Shown here: one piece after another, positions 1 through 7,112 of the stretch
Layout of the letters: each line of letters opens with the position of its first letter
Numbering within the stretch: position 1 is the stretch's first letter
Assembly (NCBI GenBank): GCA_052148155.1
Contig: JBKQIY010000243.1
Location: 1-26,049 of the forward strand
DNA from: JBBQER01 sp052148155
Lineage (GTDB): Bacteria > Actinomycetota > Acidimicrobiia > IMCC26256 > PALSA-610
Length of the DNA: 26,049 bases
Reading direction: 5' to 3'
Program-made: the position numbers and the translations under genes
The notes under the pieces: generated by a model
Database searches by the model: none
What the model was told of the DNA's origin: nothing
What the model saw: only the letters and a program-made list of their open reading frames with translations

Positions 1-1
1 G

Positions 2-1078
2 GCCGCGGCCGCCGCCAGCTCTACCCAGCTGCGCGCGGTGGAAGGTGAGTTGAGGCAGCATCAAGGCTCGGCCGCTCAGCGTTCCGAGCTCGTACTCCTC
101 CACGCGCCGAGCACGAGCACGCCGAGAGGAACACGACGCTGGCTCGAGCCTCGTCGAGTGGATCGGCATCATCACGTTCGCACGGACCGTTCCGGCGATT
201 ACGACCGCGTTGCGAGACTGCTCGTCGGCCGAGGGGTTGGTGTCGTGTTCAGCGGTGGCGGCGCACGCGGTATCGCGCACGTCGGGGTATTACAGGCCCT
301 GTTGGAACACGAAGTCACGATCGACGCAACCGCCGGCGCCAGCATCGGTGCGATCGTCGCCGGCGCGGTGGCGCGCGGCGATCATCCGGACGCGGTCGCC
401 GCGCAGATCCGCGCCGCGGTTGTCGACCGGTCGCCTGTCGATCTCACGTTCCCGAGCGTCTCGTTCGCGGCTGGCGGGCGTGTTACACGCCACATCAAAG
501 AAGGCGCGCAGGGACTCGACCTCGAAGACACCTGGCTCAACTTCTTGTGCGTCTCCACGAACCTCACCCGAGGTGCCCTCGAGATCCACCAGCACGGACA
601 GGCGTGGACCGCGGTCCGATCCAGCTTCTCCGTGCCCGGCTTGTTCCCGCCGATGCGCAACGAAGCAGGCGACGTGCTCGTCGACGGCGGCATCCTCGAC
701 AACATGCCCGTGGCTCCCTTGCGCACGGCGCACTCCGGCATCACCGTTATCGCCATCGACGTCGGTGCGCGACGCGACTTCATCTCGAGTGATCTACCGG
801 ACAGCGGCGTCGTCTCCGGATGGCGCTTCCTAGCGAGCAACCTTCGCCAACGATCACTCGACAACCTCACCACCCTGCCCCGCGTCCTGATGCGCCTCAC
901 AGAGTTGGGATCCCTCGGCGACGACGACCACGGCGAGTGCTATATCCGCCCCGCGCTGGCAGGAGTGGGCCTGCTCGACTTCGACAAGTTCGACCAGCTC
1001 ATCGAAATGGGACAGCGTGACGCCGGTCCCATCCTGGACGCCTGGCTCGCGTCAGGCGCGCCGTCCCACCTTCGCTGA
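2..1078 (+). CDS. NTE-family patatin-like phospholipase, 3' part (5' end outside window)
   Basis: This is the C-terminal part of a patatin-like serine esterase, predicted to hydrolyse phospholipid or lysophospholipid acyl esters. The reading frame is open back to the window edge, so the GTG at 38 is probably not the true start. Counting from that GTG, the oxyanion-hole motif SGGGARG lies at residues 72-78, the nucleophile elbow GASIG at 100-104 (Ser102) and the DGG partner motif at 216-218 (Asp216), so the catalytic dyad is intact. The preceding segment (LVLLHAPSTSTPRGTRRWL, then RHHHVR) matches the linker found in mycobacterial proteins such as Rv2565, in which one or two cyclic-nucleotide-binding domains precede the patatin domain. 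I infer that such a regulatory domain lies upstream of this window. No downstream partner is evident. Confidence 0.9.
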   Translation, partial: AAAAASSTQLRAVEGELRQHQGSAAQRSELVLLHAPSTSTPRGTRRWLEPRRVDRHHHVRTDRSGDYDRVARLLVGRGVGVVFSGGGARGIAHVGVLQALLEHEVTIDATAGASIGAIVAGAVARGDHPDAVAAQIRAAVVDRSPVDLTFPSVSFAAGGRVTRHIKEGAQGLDLEDTWLNFLCVSTNLTRGALEIHQHGQAWTAVRSSFSVPGLFPPMRNEAGDVLVDGGILDNMPVAPLRTAHSGITVIAIDVGARRDFISSDLPDSGVVSGWRFLASNLRQRSLDNLTTLPRVLMRLTELGSLGDDDHGECYIRPALAGVGLLDFDKFDQLIEMGQRDAGPILDAWLASGAPSHLR

Positions 1079-1472
1079 CCCCGAACCACTGCAGCGCGCC
1101 CTCCCTCGAAGAAGAGGCTCACGACTAACTCAACCGCCGGCGAATAGCACGCCGCGCGGGCGCGAGGAACGCACACGCGACGACTGCGCCCGTCGATCAG
1201 AAGAAGCTCGCCGCTAAACGCCGGAAGACAGATGGGACCCGTCCGGCCACCCCTCACGTCGAACGAAGTGACCCTCCCTTGACTGACAATAGAAGCGTCA
1301 CTTCCGGCGGCCGTTTCCAGCCTAAACGTCTGAAGCAGCCAGTCCGGTGGGCGCTTGAGCGATGAGCCTGTTGGCTCACCAGTGGTCGTGTCACCCGCGG
1401 AACTACCGACGAGTAACACCGAAGGCATCGGGGATGTCCGTCAGGAACCAGTTGTAGCGCGATACTTCGCCC
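1079..1472. other. Intergenic stretch without a convincing gene
   Basis: No reading frame here has both a plausible start context and protein-like composition. A 6-bp stem with a TGTT loop (1363-1378) is the only small structure seen. It is too weak to call a terminator. Confidence 0.4.
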
Positions 1473-1649
1473 ATGCCGACATTCCAGTACATGACGAAGG
1501 AAGACGAGGTCTGGAGTCAGGCCGACGCCTCATCATGCGAACGCGAAGGCGACACGATCCACCTCATCGACATGGTCGACGTTGAAGGCAACAAGATCGC
1601 CCGTTACACGGTCGACATCCATGACGTCGTTGAACTCCCCGACGTCTGA
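1473..1649 (+). CDS. Small acidic hypothetical protein, 58 aa
   Basis: I do not recognise this gene. It encodes a 58-residue acidic protein with a balanced composition. It starts MPTFQYMTKEDEVW and ends VELPDV, with alternating hydrophobic and charged stretches (IHLIDMVDVEGN, then IARYTVDIHDVVELP) that suggest a small beta-rich domain. Codon third positions are mostly G or C, as in the neighbouring real genes. No strong Shine-Dalgarno precedes the ATG. It could be an independent small gene or a remnant of a larger one, because an FN3 remnant follows closely. No signal peptide or membrane segment is visible. Confidence 0.45.
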   Translation: MPTFQYMTKEDEVWSQADASSCEREGDTIHLIDMVDVEGNKIARYTVDIHDVVELPDV

Positions 1650-1710
1650 CACGACGGCCTCGTGCCGCTGGTCTCGGCCAGCGCAATGCTGCGAGGCATG
1701 GAACGGTCTT

Positions 1711-1950
1711 GCACCTGCGATCACGACTACGTTCACCACACCGAAAATAATGGCGCCAATCACGCGGTACTTGGCGGCGTGCGAGTCCAGCAAACACGGT
1801 GTCATCCGAGCCAAGACCGGAAACACGAATGCGATCACCGTGACCGGCCTCACACCAGGCAAGACCTACCGGTGCATCGTCAAAGCCACCAACGGGCGCT
1901 GACCGGGCCAGCCTCCTGCGCATCTGCGAGAGCGAGCGCCGGAACCAATA
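1711..1950 (+). pseudogene. Decayed fibronectin type III domain fragment
   Basis: The frame beginning at 1711 reads APAITTTFTTP, then ITRYLAACESS, then AITVTGLTPGKTYRCIVKAT. This is the characteristic second half of an FN3 repeat as found in large actinobacterial extracellular proteins (consensus near PITVTGLTNGKTYTCTVTATN). It stops at 1900-1902. Restoring one base there (adding a G in the AACGGGCGC stretch) would continue into LTGPAS, which is the normal continuation of the repeat. A second indel near 1750 would restore the expected NNG-type turn. No start, signal peptide or flanking FN3 repeats are present, so this is an isolated, frameshifted remnant of a surface or secreted protein. Confidence 0.6.
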
Positions 1951-1956
1951 CAACGA

Positions 1957-1994
1957 CGTTTCCGGGGGTCGGTTTCGTTTGGCTCCCCGAAACG
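1957..1994. promoter_or_regulatory. 10-bp imperfect inverted repeat upstream of the usp gene
   Basis: The left arm CGTTTCcGGGG (1957-1967, one bulged C) pairs with the right arm CCCCGAAACG (1985-1994) across a 17-nt loop. It lies 65 nt upstream of the usp start codon. It could be a terminator for upstream read-through or an operator. There is no U-tract, so its role is inferred only from position. Confidence 0.35.
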
Positions 1995-2044
1995 CGTACG
2001 CTGCAACGGCCGCACCGAGGACAGATGCTGGCCGCGCCCGCGCC

Positions 2045-2050
2045 AGGAGG
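2045..2050 (+). promoter_or_regulatory. Shine-Dalgarno AGGAGG of the usp gene
   Basis: A perfect AGGAGG sits 9 nt before the ATG at 2060. It selects that start over an in-frame upstream GTG at 1979. Confidence 0.8.
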
Positions 2051-2059
2051 CCTCCTACG

Positions 2060-2572
2060 ATGTATCAGCAGATTGTTGTCGGGACCGACGGATCACCCGG
2101 CGCCGATGTTGCCGTTGACGCCGCCATTGAACTCGCCCGCCTCACGGGCGCCACCCTGCACGTGGTCCACGCGTACCGGATCGCGCGAACGTCGCAGGCC
2201 GTGGCGACGCGCCAGACCGGCATCCCGCAAGCCGACCGCGTCGATCCCGCCGATGTCAAACGTAACGAAGCCCAGCGCATCTGCGATCAAACCCTCGAAC
2301 GAGCCGGCCACGCCGGCGTCCGCACGAAGGCACACTGCGTCGCCGCTGATCCCGCCGACGCCATCCTGAAAGTCGCCGAAGACACAGCAGCGGACCTGAT
2401 CGTCGTCGGTAATCGCGGGATGTCCGGCGTTCGCCGACTCGTACTCGGAAGCGTCCCTAACCGACTATCGCATCACAGCCCCACGAGCATCCTCATCGTC
2501 AACACCACCCCAGCGGGTATGCCAGCATCAACGCGAGACGTCGGACTCGGCACTGCGGACGGGCGACCCTGA
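2060..2572 (+). CDS. Universal stress protein, UspA family
   Basis: This 170-aa cytosolic protein is a single-domain universal stress protein. Such proteins bind ATP and act in stress or dormancy physiology. It begins with the family strand MYQQIVVGTDGSP, which includes the nucleotide-contacting Asp10 and Gly11. It carries the complete ATP-binding signature G-x2-G-x9-G-S at Gly117, Gly120, Gly130 and Ser131, followed by the terminal strand SILIVNT. The length is slightly above the usual 140-160 aa because of a polar tail after residue 150. The ATG at 2060 is fixed by a perfect AGGAGG. The gene stands alone: upstream is an FN3 remnant and a hairpin, and downstream is a long gene-poor stretch. 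The family assignment is firm, but the specific stimulus cannot be deduced. Confidence 0.93.
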   Translation: MYQQIVVGTDGSPGADVAVDAAIELARLTGATLHVVHAYRIARTSQAVATRQTGIPQADRVDPADVKRNEAQRICDQTLERAGHAGVRTKAHCVAADPADAILKVAEDTAADLIVVGNRGMSGVRRLVLGSVPNRLSHHSPTSILIVNTTPAGMPASTRDVGLGTADGRP

Positions 2573-3072
2573 CCCTCTAACCCGCAGCCGCGACTTCGAC
2601 CTGAATCCCCGTTGCCGGACGGGGGCAGGCGACAATCGCGAGCACGGTAACGGCGCCCGACCGCCAACTCGCGGGTGCTGCCTCATTCCAGCGTCACCAC
2701 GATCGCGTCCTGGTCGTGGACCTCATCGACCTTGTCAACCTCGCCGAGTGTCTTGAGGCGCGGTCGGACCATTACGGAGCCCCGAGGTTCGCGGCATGCG
2801 CCCCCGACAGGTCCACACGCCCATGAGGTCCACCGCCCCAAACAACGAGATCATTCGACGACGACTGGCGCACCCGGTTCGCTCGCGGCGCCTGGCGGTA
2901 CTGTGGGCCCGTTGGGCGCTCGGTCGCGAACCTTCATAGGTCTCCCGATCGGGCAGCTGCTCAATGCGTTCGAACGAAGCGGATATTAGGAATTCTCTAA
3001 CACGAAGCTGCTAGCTGTGTTCGGGACAAGGGGCTCCCGATGCCAGATCGTGATGATCTCGATCTGTCGTGC
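2573..3072. other. Gene-poor stretch, possibly containing a coding remnant
   Basis: No complete gene is supported. One plus-strand frame through about 2623-2826 has protein-like composition (for example RVLVVDLIDLVNLAECLEAR) but no start codon or recognisable family. It may be the tail of a degraded gene. Confidence 0.3.
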
Positions 3073-3085
3073 GAGGGGGGCTTCG

Positions 3086-3328
3086 ATGTGGGGTTTCGGC
3101 GGACACTCGATATTGGCCGTGACCCGGTCGCGTCCACGGCGGCGAGCGCGATCGCTTGCGCGGGTAATGGTTCCGTTCGTCGTGCTGGCGAGCGTGATGG
3201 TGGCCGGACAAATGGCGGCCGACGCGTCGACGCCGACAGCCATGCTCGGGAACACCAGCGCGACCACGGGCGGCCGTGACAGCATGCTGTCGGTCTTCTA
3301 CGCCCCGTTCGATGGCTTCAGACCGTAG
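3086..3328 (+). CDS. Short exported hypothetical protein, 80 aa, possibly truncated
   Basis: I do not recognise a family. The ORF has a purine-rich Shine-Dalgarno (GAGGGGGG, 3073-3080) five bases before the ATG. The product has an arginine-rich n-region (RPRRRAR) followed by a hydrophobic stretch (VMVPFVVLASVMVAG) and an ADA-type cleavage site, which together look like a Sec signal peptide or anchor. Only about 35 residues remain after the predicted cleavage. The mature part (from STPTAMLGNTSATTGG) ends abruptly, which suggests a larger exported protein truncated by a stop or frameshift. The gene lies about 290 bp before the left end of the insertion sequence, in a zone full of gene fragments. 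Confidence 0.4.
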   Translation: MWGFGGHSILAVTRSRPRRRARSLARVMVPFVVLASVMVAGQMAADASTPTAMLGNTSATTGGRDSMLSVFYAPFDGFRP

Positions 3329-3617
3329 CTCGAGTCGTACTCGTCGGCCTGAGACGCGGCTGGAAGCAAATGCGCCTCGCGTAGGAGGCCACGCGGCATG
3401 CGATCCTCACCGGCCAGTCCGACGAGGACCCCGGCGGGTCGGCTGCGTCGGCTGCGTCGTTCGCTGGGATGCACACCCGCATCGTCGGCTGGCTTGACGA
3501 CATCGGCATGGCGTCATAGCTCGGACTCGAGACGAGGGTAGTCCTATTTGAAAGGCGACGAGAGCCGATGCACACGACCTCCGCGATTCGGTACCGCGTC
3601 TTCGTCGGCGACAGCTA

Positions 3618-4880
3618 GGGTCCGCCCCAGGTTAGTGCGCGCGGTGTAGTGTGGGTTTGTGGATGTGTCGGTCGAGGAGTTGAGCGAGTTCTTCGAGGTT
3701 GTGTTGCCACATTTGAATGAGATGCAGTCGCGTGTGGTTGTGGGTGCGATGGCGTGGGTGTTGGGTCGGGGCGGGAAGACCGCGGTGGCGGACGCGTCGG
3801 GAATGTCGCGTAATACGGTGATCAAGGCGGCGGGTGAGGTCGAGGCGGGGATTGCGCCGTCGGATCGTCAGCGAGCGCCGGGCGGTGGGGACAGGCCAGC
3901 GATTGAGAAGCAGCCGGGCTTGTTGGAGGCGCTCGATGGGTTGGTGTGGCCGGGCACGCGTGGGACGCCGATGTCCGCGTTGCGTTGGACATTGAAGTCG
4001 ACGTACGAACTCGCGAGCGAGTTACGGGAGCGTGGGTTTCGGACGTCGGCGGAATCGGTCCGTCGGTTGTTGCATCAGATGGGCTATTCGTTGCAGGCCA
4101 CCGCGAAGCAGAACGAGGGCGCAGCGCATCCTGATCGTGACGACCAGTTCGGGTATCTGAACGGGCTCGTCGGCGAGTTCTGCGCGGCGGGTGAGCCGGT
4201 GATCAGTGTCGACACGAAAAAGAAAGAACTTCTCGGGAACTACAGCAATGGTGGGCGTGAATGGCAGCCGGCTGGTGAACCGACGCGTGTGAAAGTGCAC
4301 GACTTCGCGGACCCGGAACTCGGCGAGTATGCGAAGGCGATCCCGTACGGGATCTACGACGTCGCGAACAACGAAGGCTGGGTCAACGTCGGCGAGACTG
4401 CCGATACTGCCGAGTTCGCGGTCGAGTCGATCCGACGTTGGTGGAACACGCTCGGGAACACCCGGTTCCCTGACGCCACACGATTGTTGATCACCGCGGA
4501 CGCGGGAGGTTCGAACGGCTACCGGGTCCGGGCCTGGAAATGGCACCTCGCGAAGTTTGCAGCCGAGACCGGCTTGGAGATCACGGTCGTGCACTACCCG
4601 CCCGGCACGAGCAAGTGGAACAAGATCGAGCATCGCCTGTTCAGTTTCATCTCGATCAACTGGCGTGGCAAACCACTCACCGACATTCGCACCGTCATCG
4701 AACTCATCGCCGCAACGACGACCACAGCCGGTCTCACCGTCCAAAGCACCTACGACCCGAACTGGTATCCGACCGGCACCAAGATCACCAACGCCGACTA
4801 CGCCACGATCCCGCTCACACCACACGAATGGCACGGCGAATGGAACTACACCATCGCGCAATCAAACGCGCGGTGAGCCC
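3618..4880 (+). mobile_element. ISAzo13-type insertion sequence with predicted ends
   Basis: The element is about 1.26 kb and carries one transposase gene. The proposed left tip is GGGTCCGCCCC at 3618-3628. The proposed right tip, read on the minus strand from 4880, is GGGCTCACCGC. These align imperfectly, and alignment continues inward to a shared TGCGCG. The dinucleotide TA flanks both sides (3616-3617 and 4881-4882), as expected for a 2-bp target duplication. The transposase stop codon lies inside the right inverted repeat. The ends are my inference from sequence symmetry and have not been compared with a reference element. Confidence 0.6.
3659..4876 (+). CDS. ISAzo13 family transposase (DDE type)
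   Basis: This 405-aa protein is an intact DDE transposase of the ISAzo13 (Rhodopirellula-type) family and would catalyse cut-and-paste or related movement of the element. The N-terminal 60 residues form a helix-turn-helix-like region (VADASGMSRNTVIKAAGEV). The catalytic core shows the family motifs VDTKKKELLGNY (Asp185), ADAGGSNGYR (Asp281) and PPGTSKWNKIEHRLFS (Glu324), so all three acidic residues are present. The length fits the family's usual 400-450 aa. The start is a GTG without a strong Shine-Dalgarno. No frameshift or stop interrupts the gene, so the element may still be active. Confidence 0.93.
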   Translation: MDVSVEELSEFFEVVLPHLNEMQSRVVVGAMAWVLGRGGKTAVADASGMSRNTVIKAAGEVEAGIAPSDRQRAPGGGDRPAIEKQPGLLEALDGLVWPGTRGTPMSALRWTLKSTYELASELRERGFRTSAESVRRLLHQMGYSLQATAKQNEGAAHPDRDDQFGYLNGLVGEFCAAGEPVISVDTKKKELLGNYSNGGREWQPAGEPTRVKVHDFADPELGEYAKAIPYGIYDVANNEGWVNVGETADTAEFAVESIRRWWNTLGNTRFPDATRLLITADAGGSNGYRVRAWKWHLAKFAAETGLEITVVHYPPGTSKWNKIEHRLFSFISINWRGKPLTDIRTVIELIAATTTTAGLTVQSTYDPNWYPTGTKITNADYATIPLTPHEWHGEWNYTIAQSNAR

Positions 4881-4882
4881 TA

Positions 4883-5200
4883 ACCGTCCAGCACACGTAT
4901 TTCGAAGAGTCAGAACCGTTCGTAGACGACGCGGATCACAGCTATACCGACGGTGATGTCCCGATCGAACATCGTCGGAGTTACGAATGGAACCATGCCA
5001 TCGGCGAGACAGTGACGTCGCTCATCCGTCACGGACTTCGTTTGGAGTGGCTGGTCGAGCATGACTGGACCGTGCGGCAACGGTTCCCGTGGCTGATCCC
5101 CAACGCCGATGGCAACTGGACGACGCCGCCCCACATGTCACGCCTGCCGTTGACGTTCAGTCTCCTCGCAAGCCGTCCGCAACAAGACTACGACGGATGA
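4883..5200 (+). pseudogene. C-terminal remnant of a class I SAM-dependent methyltransferase
   Basis: Directly after the right end of the insertion sequence, one frame runs without a start codon to the stop at 5198-5200, about 105 codons. It contains YFEESEPFVDD, then SYEWNHAIGETVTSLI, then GLRLEWLVEHDW and finally LPLTFSLLASRP. This pattern is typical of the C-terminal third of actinobacterial class I methyltransferases of about 270 aa (a W/S-H-x-I/L-G/S-E segment followed by LRLE-L-EH and LPLSFSLRA). The Rossmann core with the SAM-binding GxGxG is absent and is not found left of the IS either. I infer that the IS removed or replaced the 5' part. Confidence 0.72.
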
Positions 5201-5250
5201 CGATTCGCTCCGGGCTTGGTGTGTGACTGTCGGCAGTGCGCTCGATGTAG

Positions 5251-5451
5251 ATGTCGTGGGGCGACATACTGGCGTCAGTGCCCAACTATCCGAAGATCCC
5301 GTTTGACCTCGACGGTTATGTGCAGCGCGTTCGAGCAGCAGCCGGTCCAGGGTCGCGTTTCATACGTTCGATCATCGCGGGAAGCGGATATATCCATCTC
5401 GTCATCTTGAGCCAATTCCTCCGATCTCGCCCGGGTCACCCGTCGCGATGA
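5251..5451 (+). pseudogene. Possible truncated N-terminus of a HIT-family protein
   Basis: The ORF encodes 66 aa. Its first 55 residues (including PFDLDGYVQRVR, then GPGSRFIRSIIAG) resemble the N-terminal stretch of a HIT (histidine triad) nucleotide-binding protein subgroup, whose members carry PFD-D-Y followed by G-P-CFIC-IVAG. Here both zinc-type cysteines would be arginines (CGT codons, one transition away from TGT), and the frame runs into a non-matching tail with no histidine triad. I therefore read it as a decayed fragment. The match is from memory of the family pattern and is weak. It lies just downstream of the methyltransferase remnant and supports local decay near the insertion sequence. 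Confidence 0.3.
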
Positions 5452-5638
5452 TGTAGTCGAAGACCTTAGCGCCGTATTGGTCGATTTCGTCCCACGACAA
5501 CGGACAAGAAATATCGGAGGCTGCCGAGCGTTGCCATGACGCTCGGCAGTACGCGGCGCGGTCGAAGTGCGTACGTATCCGCTCGGTGACCGGATCCACT
5601 CGAACATTGCTGTCCTCGCGGCGGACGAGCGTGACCAT
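5402..5638 (-). CDS. Small hypothetical protein, 78 aa
   Basis: I do not recognise this protein. The ORF starts with ATG, preceded by a moderate GAGAGG ribosome-binding site. It encodes a composition typical of a soluble protein (MVTLVRREDSNVRVDPVTER, later PLSWDEIDQYGAKVFDYIIA). The codons are GC-rich at third positions. The 3' end overlaps the tail of the possible HIT fragment on the opposite strand. No signal peptide, membrane segment or metal-binding motif is seen. It may be a real small gene or the N-terminal part of a shortened one. Confidence 0.42.
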   Translation of the reverse strand: MVTLVRREDSNVRVDPVTERIRTHFDRAAYCRASWQRSAASDISCPLSWDEIDQYGAKVFDYIIATGDPGEIGGIGSR

Positions 5639-5719
5639 TTAGGCCTCTCGGTCGGGTTGACCTGAGCACGGGCAGCACAGTTCGGCAGCGACCGTTGGAG
5701 TCGTGACGGGACGACTTGC

Positions 5720-6289
5720 ATGGCATCGTACGCTTTGGACGTGTTCGAGCTTTTCACCGATCGGTCGCGACGAGTTGTGGTCCTCGCTCAGGAGGAGGCA
5801 CGGCTCCTGAACCACGACTACATCGGGACCGAACATTTGCTGCTCGGTGTCGTTCACGAGGGCGAGAGCACCGCGGCGATCGCGCTCCGTCGAGTCGGCC
5901 TGACACTGCAAGAAGCACGAGCGGCGGTCGAGGCGTTTGTCGGACGGGGTGAAGCATCCGAGTCGGCGGCGACTCGGTTTAGGTCGGGTGCGAAGACGGC
6001 GCTGGAACTGGCGTTGCGAGAGGCAACGCATCCCAGTGTGGCCGCTCCGCAAGAGCGAGCGGCGAAGGCAGGTCGAGGTGTGCGCCCATGGTTGCGTCGA
6101 GTAGCGAGAACAAGAGACGACATCTGCCCTGAACACATTCTGTTGGGGCTCATCGAAGAAGGTGGCGTTGCGGTCGAGGTGCTTGATCACATCGGTGTCG
6201 ATCTTGCCGAGATACGTCAAGCCGTCATCGACGAGATGCGGAACGATCGCAACACCGACGAAGAGCGCGGCGACGCCCATGAACGGTGA
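5720..6289 (+). CDS. Stand-alone Clp N-terminal domain protein (ClpC/ClpA-N type)
   Basis: The 189-aa product consists of two Clp-N repeats and nothing else. Repeat one covers about residues 8-78 (FTDRSRRVVVLAQEEARLLN, then YIGTEHLLLGVVHEGE). Repeat two covers about 88-175 (LELALREA, then CPEHILLGLIEEGG), with a roughly 30-residue basic insertion between the helices of repeat two. In full ClpC or ClpA this domain receives adaptors and substrates. Here the AAA+ modules are missing, so the protein is more likely an adaptor, decoy or substrate-binding accessory than a chaperone. Its 3' end overlaps the next gene by 11 nt, suggesting translational coupling. The domain call is firm and the function is inferred. 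Confidence 0.9.
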   Translation: MASYALDVFELFTDRSRRVVVLAQEEARLLNHDYIGTEHLLLGVVHEGESTAAIALRRVGLTLQEARAAVEAFVGRGEASESAATRFRSGAKTALELALREATHPSVAAPQERAAKAGRGVRPWLRRVARTRDDICPEHILLGLIEEGGVAVEVLDHIGVDLAEIRQAVIDEMRNDRNTDEERGDAHER

Positions 6290-6737
6290 CGGTTCCGGCG
6301 ATGCAGAAGATTCGCGGCCGGTCGTCGTGACTACCCGAGAGGCGTGGCGGATTGCGGTCATTCTGGGGGCGGTCGCGGTGTTCGTCGTGATGTTCGTCTT
6401 CGTGAGCTTTCTCGGCCACGCCTTCGGGACCGGCGGCAATCATTGGTTTACTCCGACCGGCAACAGTGTTGTGATGACGTCATACGGTCCAGACACGCGA
6501 GGGCACGTCGAGATTCGAGGATCTGTTCACAACAACACTGCGACGCCTGCCGACTACGTCGTCGACGCGACGGTGCAGAACCAGTTTGGTGTGGCGGTCG
6601 CTGACGGCAACGCAGCACTTTGGAACGTCGCCGCTGGCACGACGGTGCAGTGGCAGGCTCCCACCAAGGTGAGATTCGAGCCTGGTACGACGTGCCAACT
6701 CGAACCAGCGCTTTTCATTCACCTGCCTCGGTCATAG
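6279..6737 (+). CDS. Single-pass membrane protein with FxLYD-like extracellular domain
   Basis: This 152-aa protein has a short acidic cytoplasmic N-terminus and one strongly hydrophobic segment at about residues 24-46 (AWRIAVILGAVAVFVVMFVF). The extracellular part contains VEIRGSVHNNTATPADYVVD, then VQNQFGVAVADG and WNVAAGTTVQWQAP. The last pattern (G-V-N-T-x-A-D-Y, D-G-N-A, V-A-A-G-T) matches the small immunoglobulin-like FxLYD domain found behind one transmembrane helix in many Gram-positive proteins. The ATG at 6279 lies inside the end of the Clp-N gene, so the two are probably co-translated. Its biochemical role is unknown. The pairing with an orphan Clp-N protein is the only functional hint. 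Confidence 0.75.
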   Translation: MNGDGSGDAEDSRPVVVTTREAWRIAVILGAVAVFVVMFVFVSFLGHAFGTGGNHWFTPTGNSVVMTSYGPDTRGHVEIRGSVHNNTATPADYVVDATVQNQFGVAVADGNAALWNVAAGTTVQWQAPTKVRFEPGTTCQLEPALFIHLPRS

Positions 6738-6965
6738 CGGACAGCGCAACTTTCGTCGCGAGTAGGCGTATGTCAGCCCACGAGACACGACGTCACGGCT
6801 GTGCTCTACGCGTGACCAGACGTCCGTACCGGTCGCCAACACGGCGTTGAACGTTGCGGTGGCACTCGCACGGCGATCGGCGGCAGTACCCGAACAATAT
6901 TACCCGATCGGAAAAGCTTCGCCTCGTAACTGCGGAAAGAACGTGCGCGCCGGAAGGGTGGAGTG

Positions 6966-6995
6966 TTGCGTTCGTATCCGGACGGCGAATATAGG
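6966..6995 (+). promoter_or_regulatory. Candidate promoter for the riboswitch-folD transcript
   Basis: TTGCGT (6966-6971) and TATAGG (6990-6995) are separated by 18 nt and would start transcription near 7002, about 25 nt before the riboswitch. Both hexamers deviate from consensus, so this is tentative. The remaining sequence from 6738 to 7027 shows no gene. Confidence 0.3.
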
Positions 6996-7027
6996 CGAGT
7001 CTTGAAGGGTTGTTGCCGTAAGCTCAT

Positions 7028-7112
7028 GTTGGCCGTGACTGGCGCTGCGGGTGGAGTACCACCGGGGAGCGGTCTCGACGGGTGTCGTCGAATTACAGCC
7101 GTGCGCCTGGGC
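7028..7112 (+). ncRNA. ZTP (pfl motif) riboswitch upstream of folD
   Basis: This leader matches the conserved core of the ZTP riboswitch, which senses the purine intermediate ZMP/ZTP and signals shortage of 10-formyl-tetrahydrofolate. P1 is GTTG-GCCG (7028-7035) with CGGT-ct-CGAC (7070-7079, two-nt bulge). The invariant TGACTGGCG follows at 7036-7044. P2 is GGTGG with CCACC (7050-7054 and 7059-7063), followed by the conserved GGGGAG (7064-7069). After an 18-nt linker, P3 is GCC with GGC (7098-7100 and 7110-7112), enclosing the hallmark CGCCTGGGC. Location directly before folD, a classic ZTP regulon gene, supports the call. Confidence 0.88.

Noticed and set aside
1363..1378. Six-bp hairpin TGAGCC-TGTT-GGCTCA as a terminator of the patatin gene
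   Set aside because: It lies almost 300 nt past the stop codon, is short and has no U-tract.
4022..4861. Minus-strand 279-codon frame inside the insertion sequence
   Set aside because: It is the complementary shadow of the intact transposase gene and has no recognisable domain.
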